From Ideonella margarita (GTDB lineage: Bacteria; Pseudomonadota; Gammaproteobacteria; Burkholderiales; Burkholderiaceae_C), in NCBI RefSeq assembly GCF_038066635.1, contig NZ_JBBUTI010000002.1, forward strand, positions 248,001 through 312,000: DNA of 64,000 nucleotides, given 5' to 3'. How positions within the stretch are numbered: position 1 is the first letter of the stretch; the number at the start of each line of letters is the position of its first letter. The notes under the pieces were generated by a model that ran no database searches, was not told the DNA's origin, and saw nothing but the letters and a program-made list of their open reading frames with translations. Made by a program: the position numbers and the translations under genes. Below are positions 17,289 to 26,105 of this stretch, piece after piece.

Positions 17289-17903
17289 ATGTGGATGGAG
17301 TTGTCACTGCTGATGGCCGCGATGGTGGTGGCGCTGGGTCTGCAACCCTGGCGTGCGCTGCCAGCCGAGGGCCCGCCCTGGGCCTGGCTGGCCTGGTGGT
17401 CGATCATGCCCGTGCTGTGGGGCGCCGACAGCCTCTCGCATGTGCCGCTGGTGCAGCCCTTGTCGGGCGCGTGCCTGCTGGCCTTGATGGCGGGCTGGCC
17501 ATTGACGATGCTGGCCCTGCTGCCGGTGGCGGTGGTGACATGCTGGCTCGGCGGCCTGCCCTGGGAAGCCGGCGCCACCCGGCTGCTGTGGCTGGGCGTG
17601 ATGCCGGCCACGCTGGCCTTTGGTCTCGGGCTGGGCATACGCCGCTGGCTGCCCAACCACCTGTTTGTCTACATCCTGGGCCGGGGGTTCTTCGCCCCGG
17701 CGGTGGCCATCACGCTGGCGGGGGCACTGGCCCTGGCAGTGCAAGGCCCGCCGCACGGCATCAGCAGTGAAGACACCTTGCTCGGCCGCTGGCTCAGCGC
17801 CTGGGGCGATGCCTTCCTCACGGGCGGCCTCACCGCCATCTTCGTGGCCTTCCGGCCGCACTGGCTGGCCACCTACTCCGACCGCCTGTACCTGCCGCGC
17901 TGA
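17289..17903 (+). CDS. integral membrane protein, possibly CbiM-like energy-coupling factor permease
   Basis: About 204 residues with six predicted membrane helices. The central segment RRWLPNHLFVYILGRGFF followed by a long hydrophobic helix resembles the small CbiM-type permease homologues common in Burkholderiales. The usual CbiQO partners are absent, so cobalt or other metal transport is only a suggestion. It could equally be an uncharacterised membrane protein. The start at 17289 has only a weak GGTGG upstream; an in-frame ATG at 17295 is an alternative. Confidence 0.6.
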   Translation: MWMELSLLMAAMVVALGLQPWRALPAEGPPWAWLAWWSIMPVLWGADSLSHVPLVQPLSGACLLALMAGWPLTMLALLPVAVVTCWLGGLPWEAGATRLLWLGVMPATLAFGLGLGIRRWLPNHLFVYILGRGFFAPAVAITLAGALALAVQGPPHGISSEDTLLGRWLSAWGDAFLTGGLTAIFVAFRPHWLATYSDRLYLPR

Positions 17904-18026
17904 CCGCCGTGAAAACCCGCCCCCATCGGGCACGGCGATTGCGGATTGACGCGCACCACCGACGGCAGCACCCGGCCATGACCGTTCGCACCGTCGGAAA
18001 TCCGTTCTAAACAGGAAGGTCGTTGT

Positions 18027-18962
18027 ATGGGAATCCGTTCGTCACAAGCGCTGCGGGGTTGGATGCTGGCCGCGGCCACCTCCGTTGTCGCTGCACTCGG
18101 CATGACGCTGGCGCCAGGCGCCCGGGCCGCAGAAGCCGGGCCGGTGCTGGACAAACTCCGGCGGGGTGAGCCGCTGGTCATCGCGCACCGCGAATCGTCG
18201 GTGCCGTTTTCGTTCGTGCAGGCCGGGCAGGCCCAGCCGGTGGGTTATGCGATCGACCTGTGCCTGAAGGTGGCCGAGTCGGTGCGCGCCTCGCTGGGGC
18301 TGAAAGCCCTGCCAGTGCGCTGGAAGCTGGTCACCGGCGCCAACCGCATCGAGGCGATCCAGACGCACCAGGCCGACATCGAATGCGGCTCGACCACCAA
18401 CAATGCCGAGCGGCGCGAGAAGGTGGCGTTCACGGTGCCGCACTACATCACCGGCGCGCGCATGCTGGTGCCGGCGGCCAGCCGGGTGGCCGAGCTGACC
18501 GACCTCGAAGGCAAGCGGCTGGTGTCGACCAAGGGCACCACGCCGATGAAGGCCGTGAGCAGCGCCAACCGCGAGCGGATGCTGAACATCCAGGTGCTGG
18601 AAGCGCCCGACCACGCCCGCGCGCTGGACATGGTGGTGCGCGGTGAGGCCGACGCCTTCGCGATGGACGACGTGCTGCTCTACGGCCTGATCGCCAGCCA
18701 GCCCGACCCCGCCAAGTTAAAGGTGGTGGGCAAGATGTTCACCATCGAAGCCCTGGCGATGATGCTGCCGAAGGACGACCCGGCGTTCAAGCGTCTGGTC
18801 GACGACGAGATGAAGCGCCTGATCCGCAGCCGCGAGGCCCATGCGGTGTACGAGCGCTGGTTCATGCAGCCGATTCCGCCGCGCCAGCAGGCCCTGAACC
18901 TGCCGATGAACTACCTGCTCAAGGACTTCTGGAAGTACCCGACGGACGAGTTGTTCAACTGA
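18027..18962 (+). CDS. ABC transporter periplasmic substrate-binding protein, polar amino acid (GltI-like) family
   Basis: A 311-residue family 3 solute-binding protein with a signal peptide (residues about 1-34, ending GARAAEA). It carries the motifs YAIDLCLKVAESV, DIECGSTTNNAERR and AFAMDDVLLYG. These match glutamate/aspartate-binding GltI proteins that deliver amino acids to an ABC importer. No permease or ATPase genes are adjacent, so it is an orphan receptor here. AGGAAGG 7-8 bases before the ATG gives a good start. The 3' end overlaps the convergent methyltransferase gene by 8 bases. Confidence 0.93.
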   Translation: MGIRSSQALRGWMLAAATSVVAALGMTLAPGARAAEAGPVLDKLRRGEPLVIAHRESSVPFSFVQAGQAQPVGYAIDLCLKVAESVRASLGLKALPVRWKLVTGANRIEAIQTHQADIECGSTTNNAERREKVAFTVPHYITGARMLVPAASRVAELTDLEGKRLVSTKGTTPMKAVSSANRERMLNIQVLEAPDHARALDMVVRGEADAFAMDDVLLYGLIASQPDPAKLKVVGKMFTIEALAMMLPKDDPAFKRLVDDEMKRLIRSREAHAVYERWFMQPIPPRQQALNLPMNYLLKDFWKYPTDELFN

Positions 18963-20256
18963 GCGCCGGTGCCGGCGCTTCGGCCCGGCCCAGGCGCCAC
19001 AGCGAGGTCATCTCGGCCGCGCGGGCGCGGTGCAGCGGGTCGGCGGCATCGCTGGCGCGCGCATGCACCGGAGGCGTCTCGGTGCGCCCGAGCACTTGCA
19101 GGCCCGCCGCACTGATCCAGCCCAGCAGCTCTTCGCGGCTGCGCAGGCCCAGGTGCTCGGCCAGGTCCGACAGGATCAGCCAGCCCTCGCCGCCCGGCGC
19201 CAGGTGCGCGGCCAGGCCGTCGAGGAAGCCGCGCAGCATGCGGCTGTCGGGGTCGTAAACGGCACCGTCCAGCGCCGAGCCCGCAGGCCCCGGCACCCAC
19301 GGCGGGTTGCACACCACCAGGCCGAACCGGCCCTTCGGATACAGGCTCTGCGGCAGCAGGGTGACGCGCTCTTTCAGCTCCAGCCGGGTGAGGTTGTCTT
19401 CGCTGCAGGCCAGCGCGGCGGGCGACACATCGGTGGCCACCACCCACAGGCCGCGGCGCGCCAGCACCGCGCACAGCACGCCGCTGCCGCAGCCCAGCTC
19501 CAGCGCACGCGCCGGCTTGGCCGCAGCGGGCAGCTTGGTGCGCGCCACCAGGTCGACGTACTCACCGCGCACGGGCGAGAACACGCCGTGGTGAGGATGG
19601 ATGTTGTCTTTCAGGGCCGCCACCGGCACGCCGGTCTTGCGCCATTCGTGGGCGCCGATCACGCCCTGCAATTCACGCAGCGACGCCACATACGGCTCGT
19701 TGACGACGCCATGCGCTTCCAAACCGGCCTCGCGCACATCGGGTGCGCGGCGCAGCGGCACGCCGTGGTCGGCATCAAACGGCAGCAGCAAGGCGCCAAG
19801 GATGCGCGTGCGCTCGTTCTGCTCGCGGCGCTGCGCAGCAAACGCCTCGGCCATGGCCGGTGAGCCCAGCGCAGGCAAGGCCGGCGCGGCGCCATCGGGC
19901 CTGGCCACACGGCGCCCGTCGATGCGGGCCTTGAGCCGCCGCCCCAGGGCCTGCAGCAGATGCCGCGCGTTCTGGTAATCGCCCACCCACAGCAAGCCGG
20001 TGCCGGCCCGGGCCATGCGGTAGGCGTCGTCGGCGGGCGTGGCGTCATCCACCAGCACCACACGCTCGAACGGCGCATGGCCTGCCAGCGAACGCCACAC
20101 CGCCTGCTGCGGCTGGTCGTCGGCATCCAGCCAGCGCACCATCGGAGAGGCGGCGGGCGCGTCGTGAGCGCCAGTGCCTGAAAGGGTGGCCGAAGGGATA
20201 TCCGATGGGTCGTCGGACTTCAGGGGAATCGGCGCGTCGCTGCTGGGGTTGTGCAT
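18955..20256 (-). CDS. class I SAM-dependent methyltransferase (HemK/RsmC-like)
   Basis: About 433 residues. The methyltransferase core has motif I LELGCGSGVLCAVLARRG, the acidic post-I strand VVATDVSPAAL, and motif IV VVCNPPWVPGP. The NPPW form is found in enzymes that methylate glutamine side chains or nucleobase amino groups. An N-terminal region of about 200 residues precedes it and is not recognised. The ATG at 20256 is chosen over a GTG at 20274; neither has a strong Shine-Dalgarno. It is the last gene of the LiuR-headed minus-strand run, 27 bases after the acyl-CoA dehydrogenase gene, and may be only transcriptionally linked. Confidence 0.85.
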   Translation of the reverse strand: MHNPSSDAPIPLKSDDPSDIPSATLSGTGAHDAPAASPMVRWLDADDQPQQAVWRSLAGHAPFERVVLVDDATPADDAYRMARAGTGLLWVGDYQNARHLLQALGRRLKARIDGRRVARPDGAAPALPALGSPAMAEAFAAQRREQNERTRILGALLLPFDADHGVPLRRAPDVREAGLEAHGVVNEPYVASLRELQGVIGAHEWRKTGVPVAALKDNIHPHHGVFSPVRGEYVDLVARTKLPAAAKPARALELGCGSGVLCAVLARRGLWVVATDVSPAALACSEDNLTRLELKERVTLLPQSLYPKGRFGLVVCNPPWVPGPAGSALDGAVYDPDSRMLRGFLDGLAAHLAPGGEGWLILSDLAEHLGLRSREELLGWISAAGLQVLGRTETPPVHARASDAADPLHRARAAEMTSLWRLGRAEAPAPALS

Positions 20257-20283
20257 GGCGCATTGTCCATGCACAGGCCTTCG

Positions 20284-21414
20284 TCAGGCGAGCGCGCGGC
20301 CGATCAGGATCTTTTGCACCTCGGAGGTGCCTTCGTAGATCTGGCACACCCGCACGTCGCGGTAGATGCGCTCAACCGGGAAGTCGCTCACATAGCCGTA
20401 ACCACCGAACACCTGGATGGCCGCCGAGCACACCTTCTCGGCCATCTCGCTGGCGAACAGCTTGGCCATCGCAGCCTCCTTCAGGCACGGCACACCCGCG
20501 TCCTTCAGGCTGGCGGCATGCCAGATGAGCTGGCGCGCCGCCTCGATCTGGGTGGCCATGTCGGCCAGCTTGTGCTGCACCGCCTGGTGCTGGAAGATCG
20601 GCTGGCCGAAGCTCTGCCGGTCCTTGCTGTAGGCCAGCGCCGCCTCGAAGGCCGCGCGGGCCATGCCCAGGCTTTGCGCACCGATGCCGATGCGACCACC
20701 TTCCAGGCCCGACAACGCGATCTTCAGGCCCTGGCCTTCTTCACCCAGCAGGTTGGCGGCGGGCACGCGGCAGTTGTCGAAGTTGATCTGCGCGGTGTCG
20801 CTGCTGTGCTGGCCCATCTTGTCTTCGAGCCGCGCGACGTTGAAGCCGGGCGTGCGCGTGGGCACGAGGAAGGCACTGATGCCCTTCTTGCCCGCGGCCT
20901 TGTCGGTGACGGCCATCACGATGGCCACGTCGCCGTTCTTGCCGCTGGTGATGAACTGCTTGACGCCGTTGAGCACGTAGTGGTCGCCATCACGCTGCGC
21001 GGTGGTGCGCAGGCCACCGGCCTCGGAGCCCACATGCGGCTCGGTCAGGCAGAAGGCACCGAGCATGTCGCCACGCGCCAGCGGCTTGAGGAACTGCTGC
21101 TTCTGGTCCTCGTTGCCGAAGGCCATCAGGATCGAGCACACCGGGCAGTTGTTGACGCTGACCACGGTGGAGGTGCCGCCGTCGCCGGCCGCCACTTCCT
21201 CCAGAATCAGCGCCAGCGACAGGTAATCAAGCCCTGCGCCGTCGTACTCGGTGGGCACGGCCACACCGTAGCAACCCAGCGCCGCCAGGCCCTTGAGCTG
21301 CTCGGCCGGAAAGTGGTGCTCCTTGTCCCAACGCGCGGCGTGCGGGGCGATCTGCTCCTGCACATAGGTGCGCACGGCGTCCTGCACCGCGCGATGGTCT
21401 TCACTCAACATCAT
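20284..21414 (-). CDS. acyl-CoA dehydrogenase (short-chain/branched-chain type)
   Basis: A 376-residue flavoprotein dehydrogenase with FCLTEPHVGSEAGGL (FAD and substrate contact), FITSGKNGDVAIVMAVTD and the C-terminal VFGGYGYVSDFPVERIYRD with IYEGTSEVQ. The catalytic Glu of this subgroup follows RIYRDVRVCQIYEGTS, as in butyryl- and 2-methyl-branched acyl-CoA dehydrogenases. It is probably an isobutyryl-, 2-methylbutyryl- or butyryl-CoA dehydrogenase acting in valine/isoleucine degradation. GGAG lies 9 bases before the ATG at 21414, and the gene follows maoC with one intervening base. Confidence 0.93.
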   Translation of the reverse strand: MMLSEDHRAVQDAVRTYVQEQIAPHAARWDKEHHFPAEQLKGLAALGCYGVAVPTEYDGAGLDYLSLALILEEVAAGDGGTSTVVSVNNCPVCSILMAFGNEDQKQQFLKPLARGDMLGAFCLTEPHVGSEAGGLRTTAQRDGDHYVLNGVKQFITSGKNGDVAIVMAVTDKAAGKKGISAFLVPTRTPGFNVARLEDKMGQHSSDTAQINFDNCRVPAANLLGEEGQGLKIALSGLEGGRIGIGAQSLGMARAAFEAALAYSKDRQSFGQPIFQHQAVQHKLADMATQIEAARQLIWHAASLKDAGVPCLKEAAMAKLFASEMAEKVCSAAIQVFGGYGYVSDFPVERIYRDVRVCQIYEGTSEVQKILIGRALA

Positions 21415-21415
21415 C

Positions 21416-21919
21416 TCAGTCGTCTCCGGAGGGGTCGGGGCCCATCGCCTTGACCAGCACCGTGCCCCGCGCCACCACGCATGGTGTGCCGCGCACGACG
21501 CTGGCCTGGCCGGTGAGTTCACCCACCAGGCCCCCTAATTTGGAATTGAAACTCACGCTGTCAACACGCCACACCAGCTGCAAATCCTGGTCGGCGAACA
21601 CCGGTGCCTTGAAGGCGAAATTGAAATTCAGGCACAGCATTTCGCGTGCAAGACCATCGTCGTCGCGCGAAAAATGCGTGGCCACCATGCCCATCATGTG
21701 GGCGGCCGTCTGCTGACCGCTGGCGATGATTTCGCCGTGGCGAGCCCGCTGGGCCGCCTGTCTGTCGTGGTGCAGCGGGTTGTGGTCGTGGGTGGCGCGC
21801 GCGAAGCTGGCGATGTCGTCGCGGCTGTAACGCACGGTCAGGTCGAACTGCTCGCCGACGGAAATCAGGGTGGCCTCAACAGGGGCCTTGGCGGCGTTGG
21901 AGTAGGTGATGTCGCTCAT
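21416..21919 (-). CDS. MaoC family dehydratase (hot-dog fold enoyl-CoA hydratase)
   Basis: A 167-residue hot-dog fold protein with the hydratase-2 motif FARATHDHNPLHHD at about residues 39-52, which provides the catalytic Asp and His. It probably hydrates an enoyl-CoA produced by the adjacent acyl-CoA dehydrogenase. The end almost touches the dehydrogenase start, consistent with translational coupling. The chosen start (21919) gives the usual MSDITY-type N-terminus; the frame extends further upstream without a good start. Confidence 0.88.
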   Translation of the reverse strand: MSDITYSNAAKAPVEATLISVGEQFDLTVRYSRDDIASFARATHDHNPLHHDRQAAQRARHGEIIASGQQTAAHMMGMVATHFSRDDDGLAREMLCLNFNFAFKAPVFADQDLQLVWRVDSVSFNSKLGGLVGELTGQASVVRGTPCVVARGTVLVKAMGPDPSGDD

Positions 21920-21941
21920 GGCGATCAGCATACGGCACCTG

Positions 21942-22642
<701 letters not shown>

Positions 22643-22646
<4 letters not shown>

Positions 22647-23308
22647 CGTGCCACTCCTGTGTCAGCCGTGGCCAGCCGCACCGCCAGCACCATGAACAAG
22701 GTCCCGGCCAGGCCATTCAGCCAACGCGCCAGCCGGGGTGAGGCGCCGAGGTGCCGCAGGCGCGCGGTGACCGCCACCAGCGCCAGCAGGAAGACCGTGC
22801 CCTGGGCCACCATCCACGCACCAAGCACCAGAAAGGCGACTGTGGGGTGCGCGCTGCCAGGTTCGATGAACTGCGGCAGGAAGGCCAGGAAAAACAGTGC
22901 CACCTTCGGGTTGAGCACATTGGTCAGCAAGCCCTGCCGAAACACGGCCTGCCAGGGGCGGGCGGTGGCCGGTGCGGCCGCCGTTGACGCCTCACTGCCT
23001 CGCCACGCCGTGCGCAGCAAACCCCATGCCATCCAGGCCAGATAGACGGCGCCCGCGATCTTCAGGGCCGTGAAGGCCCAGGCCGACACCGCCAGCATCG
23101 CCGCCAGCCCGAAGGCCGCCAGCAGCGCATGCACCACGCAGCCCGCGGAAATGCCCAGCCCCGCCGCCACGCCCTGCCGCCAGCCACCGGCCAGCGTGCG
23201 CGAGACCGTGTAGAGCATGTCCACCCCGGGCGTGGCATTGAGCACCAGCACGGTCAGGGCGAACAGCCCCAGGCTGTGCAGCCCGAGGTCGGCGAAGAAG
23301 GCGGGCAT
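22643..23308 (-). CDS. LysE/RhtB family amino acid exporter
   Basis: A 221-residue membrane protein with about six helices and LysE-family motifs: NATPGVDMLYTVSRTLAGG near the N-terminus (the conserved PGP-like turn is ATPGVD), GISAGCVVHALLAAFG, and NVLNPKVALFFLAFLPQF. The family exports amino acids and small derivatives across the inner membrane. It is embedded in a putative branched-chain degradation operon between thiolase and SDR genes, where it might vent excess substrate. The cargo is not predictable from sequence. Confidence 0.92.
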
Positions 23309-23336
23309 CACGCGGGGCGCCGGGTTGGACGGCCGG

Positions 23337-24515
23337 TCAGACCAGCTCGACGGCCAGCGCGGTGGCTTCACCACCGCCGATGCACAGCGCCGCCATGCCG
23401 CGCTGCTTGCCCTGACGCTTCAGCGCGCCCAGCAGCGTGACGATGATGCGGGCGCCGGACGCGCCGATCGGATGGCCCAGCGCACAGGCGCCGCCATGCA
23501 CATTGACGATGTCGTGCGGCAGATCGAACTCGGCCATGGCCGCCATGGTGACGGCGGCAAAGGCCTCGTTCACTTCCCACAGGTCGACCTGCTGCGCGGT
23601 CCAGCCAGCCTTGCTCAGGGCCTTCTGGATGGCGCCGGCCGGCGCGGTCGAGAACCACTCGGGCGCCTGGGCGTGCACCGCATGCGAAACGATGCGTGCC
23701 ACCGGCGTCAGGCCGCGCGCGCGGGCCGTCGATTCACGCATCAGCACCAGCGCAGCGGCGCCGTCGGAGATGCTGGAGGCATTGGCGGCGGTGATGGTGC
23801 CGTCCTTCTTGAACGCCGGCTTCAGGCCGGGGATCTTGTCGAGCTTGGCCTTGAACGGCTGCTCGTCATGGCGGATGACGGTGTCACCACCACGGCCGGC
23901 CAGCGTGACCGGCGCCACTTCCCAATCGAAGCTGCCGTTTTCATTGGCGGCCTTGGCGCGCGTGGTGGACGCCACGGCAAAGGCATCCTGTGCCTCGCGG
24001 GTGAAGCCGTACTTGGCGACGCAGGCTTCGGCGAACACGCCCATGGCCTGCCCGCGCTGGTAAGCGTCTTCCAGGCCGTCGAGGGCCATGTGGTCGAACA
24101 TCTGCGCGGCGCCGTACTTCACGCCCTTGCGCGCGAACATCAGGTGGGGCGCATTGGTCATGCTTTCCATGCCGCCTGCCACCATCACATCCACGCTGCC
24201 AGCCACCAGCATGTCGTGCGCCAGCATGGTCGCGCGCATGCCGGAGCCGCACATCTTGCTCAGCGTGACGGCACCGGCCGATTGCGGCAGACCCGCCTTG
24301 AGCACGGCTTGCCGCGCCGGCGCCTGGCCCTGGCCGGCCATCAGGCAATTGCCCATCAGCACCTCGTCCACCGCATCACCGGGCACACCGGCGCGCTCAA
24401 CCGCAGCGCGGATGGCGACGGCGCCCAGCTCCCAGGCGGGCACGGCGGCGAAGTCGCCCAGAAGGCCGCCGATCGGGGTGCGGGCGGCTGAAACGATGAC
24501 GATGGGGTCGCTCAT
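23337..24515 (-). CDS. acetyl-CoA C-acyltransferase (thiolase)
   Basis: A 392-residue thiolase with all three signatures: the nucleophilic cysteine in LSKMCGSGMRA (about residue 89), NVHGGACALGHPIGASGARI, and the C-terminal CIGGGEATALAVE containing the second catalytic cysteine. It interconverts acetoacetyl-CoA and two acetyl-CoA, or cleaves 2-methylacetoacetyl-CoA in isoleucine breakdown. AGGAG is 8 bases before the ATG at 24515. It lies between carbonic anhydrase and the LysE exporter in the LiuR-linked operon. Confidence 0.95.
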   Translation of the reverse strand: MSDPIVIVSAARTPIGGLLGDFAAVPAWELGAVAIRAAVERAGVPGDAVDEVLMGNCLMAGQGQAPARQAVLKAGLPQSAGAVTLSKMCGSGMRATMLAHDMLVAGSVDVMVAGGMESMTNAPHLMFARKGVKYGAAQMFDHMALDGLEDAYQRGQAMGVFAEACVAKYGFTREAQDAFAVASTTRAKAANENGSFDWEVAPVTLAGRGGDTVIRHDEQPFKAKLDKIPGLKPAFKKDGTITAANASSISDGAAALVLMRESTARARGLTPVARIVSHAVHAQAPEWFSTAPAGAIQKALSKAGWTAQQVDLWEVNEAFAAVTMAAMAEFDLPHDIVNVHGGACALGHPIGASGARIIVTLLGALKRQGKQRGMAALCIGGGEATALAVELV

Positions 24516-24572
24516 GGGAATGTCTCCTGTCGAGATGTTGGAAGGGAATCGACGACCACGCCCCTCGGCGGC

Positions 24573-25235
24573 TCAGCCGCCCAGGTAGCGCTGGCGAATG
24601 CTGACCAGCGCCTGGGCGTAGGCCGGGGCCACGTCGTCCAGGCAACGGGCCGTGATCTTCAGGTCTTGCAGCAGGCCGTTGTGCAGGCCGTAGACCCAGC
24701 CGTGCACCACCACCTCCTGGCCGCGGGTCCAGGCGTCCTGCACCACCGTGGTGTCGCAGACGTTGCGGGCCTGCTCCAGCACATTCAGCTCGACCAGCGC
24801 ATTCACGCGGGCGTCTTCGGGCACCTCGGCGAGCAGCGCCGCATGCTGGTTGCGCACGTCCTTGACGTGGCGGATCCAGTTGTCGACCAGGCCGAGGCGC
24901 AGGTCGTTCAGGGCGGCCTTCACGCCACCGCAATTGGAATGGCCGACGACGATGACGTGCTGCACCTTGAGGCCGTCGACCGCGAACTGGATGACCGACA
25001 GTGCATTGAGGTCGGAGTGGGCCACCACATTGGCCACATTGCGATGCACGAACAGCTCGCCCGGCAGCAGGCCGACCAGCTCGTTCGCCGGCACCCGGCT
25101 GTCGGCACAGCCGATCCACAGGTACTGGGGCGTCTGCTGCTCCAGCAAACGGGTGAAGAAACCCGGTTCCCGCTGTTCCGTGTCGACCGCCCATTGGCGA
25201 TTGCTGTCGAAGAGTTCTGTCAGTTGCGTGCTCAT
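24573..25235 (-). CDS. can: beta-class carbonic anhydrase
   Basis: A 220-residue zinc enzyme that interconverts CO2 and bicarbonate. Zinc ligands are visible as Cys43, His99 and Cys102 (motifs CADSRVPA and GHSNCGG), with the Asp45-Arg47 dyad. It is the first gene after the LiuR-type palindrome at 25310-25331. That placement suggests it feeds bicarbonate to the biotin-dependent methylcrotonyl-CoA carboxylase during growth on branched-chain amino acids. Length and motifs match the E. coli Can/CynT2 type. Confidence 0.95.
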   Translation of the reverse strand: MSTQLTELFDSNRQWAVDTEQREPGFFTRLLEQQTPQYLWIGCADSRVPANELVGLLPGELFVHRNVANVVAHSDLNALSVIQFAVDGLKVQHVIVVGHSNCGGVKAALNDLRLGLVDNWIRHVKDVRNQHAALLAEVPEDARVNALVELNVLEQARNVCDTTVVQDAWTRGQEVVVHGWVYGLHNGLLQDLKITARCLDDVAPAYAQALVSIRQRYLGG

Positions 25236-25309
25236 GGTCTTGTTTTGTGCAGTGCGTCAATAACAGGTCGCAGTGTACGGACGGACAGTTTCACGAGGAA
25301 TTCATTCGG

Positions 25310-25331
25310 TTGACGTTTACGTCAACGTCAA
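25310..25331 (-). promoter_or_regulatory. LiuR-type (MerR) operator upstream of carbonic anhydrase operon
   Basis: Read on the minus strand, a TTGACG hexamer is followed directly by the palindrome TTGACGTAAACGTCAA. The same arrangement occurs upstream of icmF on the plus strand and, with slight variation, between the MerR gene and the MBL hydrolase. It lies 75 bases upstream of the can start. The palindrome resembles the published LiuR consensus built on ACGT-ACGT half sites. Confidence 0.75.
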
Positions 25332-25395
25332 TCAACCTGCGCCATTCTAGCGGCGCGTGCCCGGGCTTGCTGCACAGGCCTTCGGCGTGTGTGGA

Positions 25396-25932
25396 TCAGG
25401 CCTTGCGGCTGACGCTCTTGCGAGGCGCGGCGGTCTTGGTGGTCTTCGCAGCCGCCTTGGCCGTGCCCTTGCCCACCCCGGCGAGCAGGCTGCGGCAACG
25501 CGCCGCATGCTGCTCGATCTCCGCCAGCGTGACGGTGATGTCGTCGAGCTGCTGCTCCAGCTGGCGGCGGTGGTTGTCGAGCACCTCCAGGAAGGCTTCG
25601 AGCTGCGGCCGGGCATCGGTGCCAGACTCGTACATGTCGACCAGCTGCTTCACCTCCAGCAGCGACAGGCCCAGCCGCTTGCCACGCAGGGTGAGCTTCA
25701 GCCGGGTGCGGTCACGGTGGGTGTAGACGCGGTTGCGACCGGAGCGCGCGGGCTCCAGCAGGCCGACGTCCTCGTAGAACCGGATCGCGCGGGGCGTGAT
25801 GTCGAATTCCTGGGCCAGCTCGGTGATGGTGAAGGTCGGCGCATCCTGCCTGGGCGCGTCGGCGCCCGCTGCGACAGCGGGCTCGCTCGGATTGGCGGTG
25901 CGTTTCCGGGGGGCGCGGGCAAGGATCGACAT
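25396..25932 (-). CDS. liuR: MerR family regulator, LiuR type (branched-chain amino acid/acyl-CoA catabolism)
   Basis: A 178-residue MerR protein. The winged helix-turn-helix covers about residues 34-100 (FTITELAQEFDITPRAIRFY, then GRNRVYTHRDRTRLKLTLRG) and is followed by a long dimerisation coiled coil. An Ala/Lys-rich tail follows. There is an N-terminal extension of about 30 residues. MerR proteins of this type (LiuR) control isovalerate/branched-chain degradation in gamma- and betaproteobacteria. The TGACGTTAACGTCA palindrome begins 14 bases upstream of its start, and related sites precede can and icmF. It probably acts through acyl-CoA binding. Confidence 0.88.
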   Translation of the reverse strand: MSILARAPRKRTANPSEPAVAAGADAPRQDAPTFTITELAQEFDITPRAIRFYEDVGLLEPARSGRNRVYTHRDRTRLKLTLRGKRLGLSLLEVKQLVDMYESGTDARPQLEAFLEVLDNHRRQLEQQLDDITVTLAEIEQHAARCRSLLAGVGKGTAKAAAKTTKTAAPRKSVSRKA

Positions 25933-25940
25933 GGCGGGAG

Positions 25941-25960
25941 TGACGTTGACGTTAACGTCA
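25941..25960 (+). promoter_or_regulatory. LiuR-type (MerR) operator between liuR and the MBL hydrolase
   Basis: TGACGTTAACGTCA (25947-25960) is a perfect 14-bp palindrome. On the plus strand it is preceded by an extra TGACG, the same polarity mark seen at the icmF and can sites, where the extra half site lies on the side away from the controlled gene. This suggests the site serves the plus-strand MBL hydrolase gene (start 26106) as well as autoregulating liuR, which starts 9 bases away on the other side. Confidence 0.75.
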
Positions 25961-26105
25961 GTCTACGCGAGAGTTCAGCGATCGTCGTCCATCACAGGTC
26001 GCCAGGGTGACAGCCCGCAGGGCGCGGCTGAAGCACGATCGCCCTTGCCTGTTGCCCGCATGATGCCCGCATCTCGCCCCGCCACCCCGTTGCAAAGCCC
26101 ACGCC

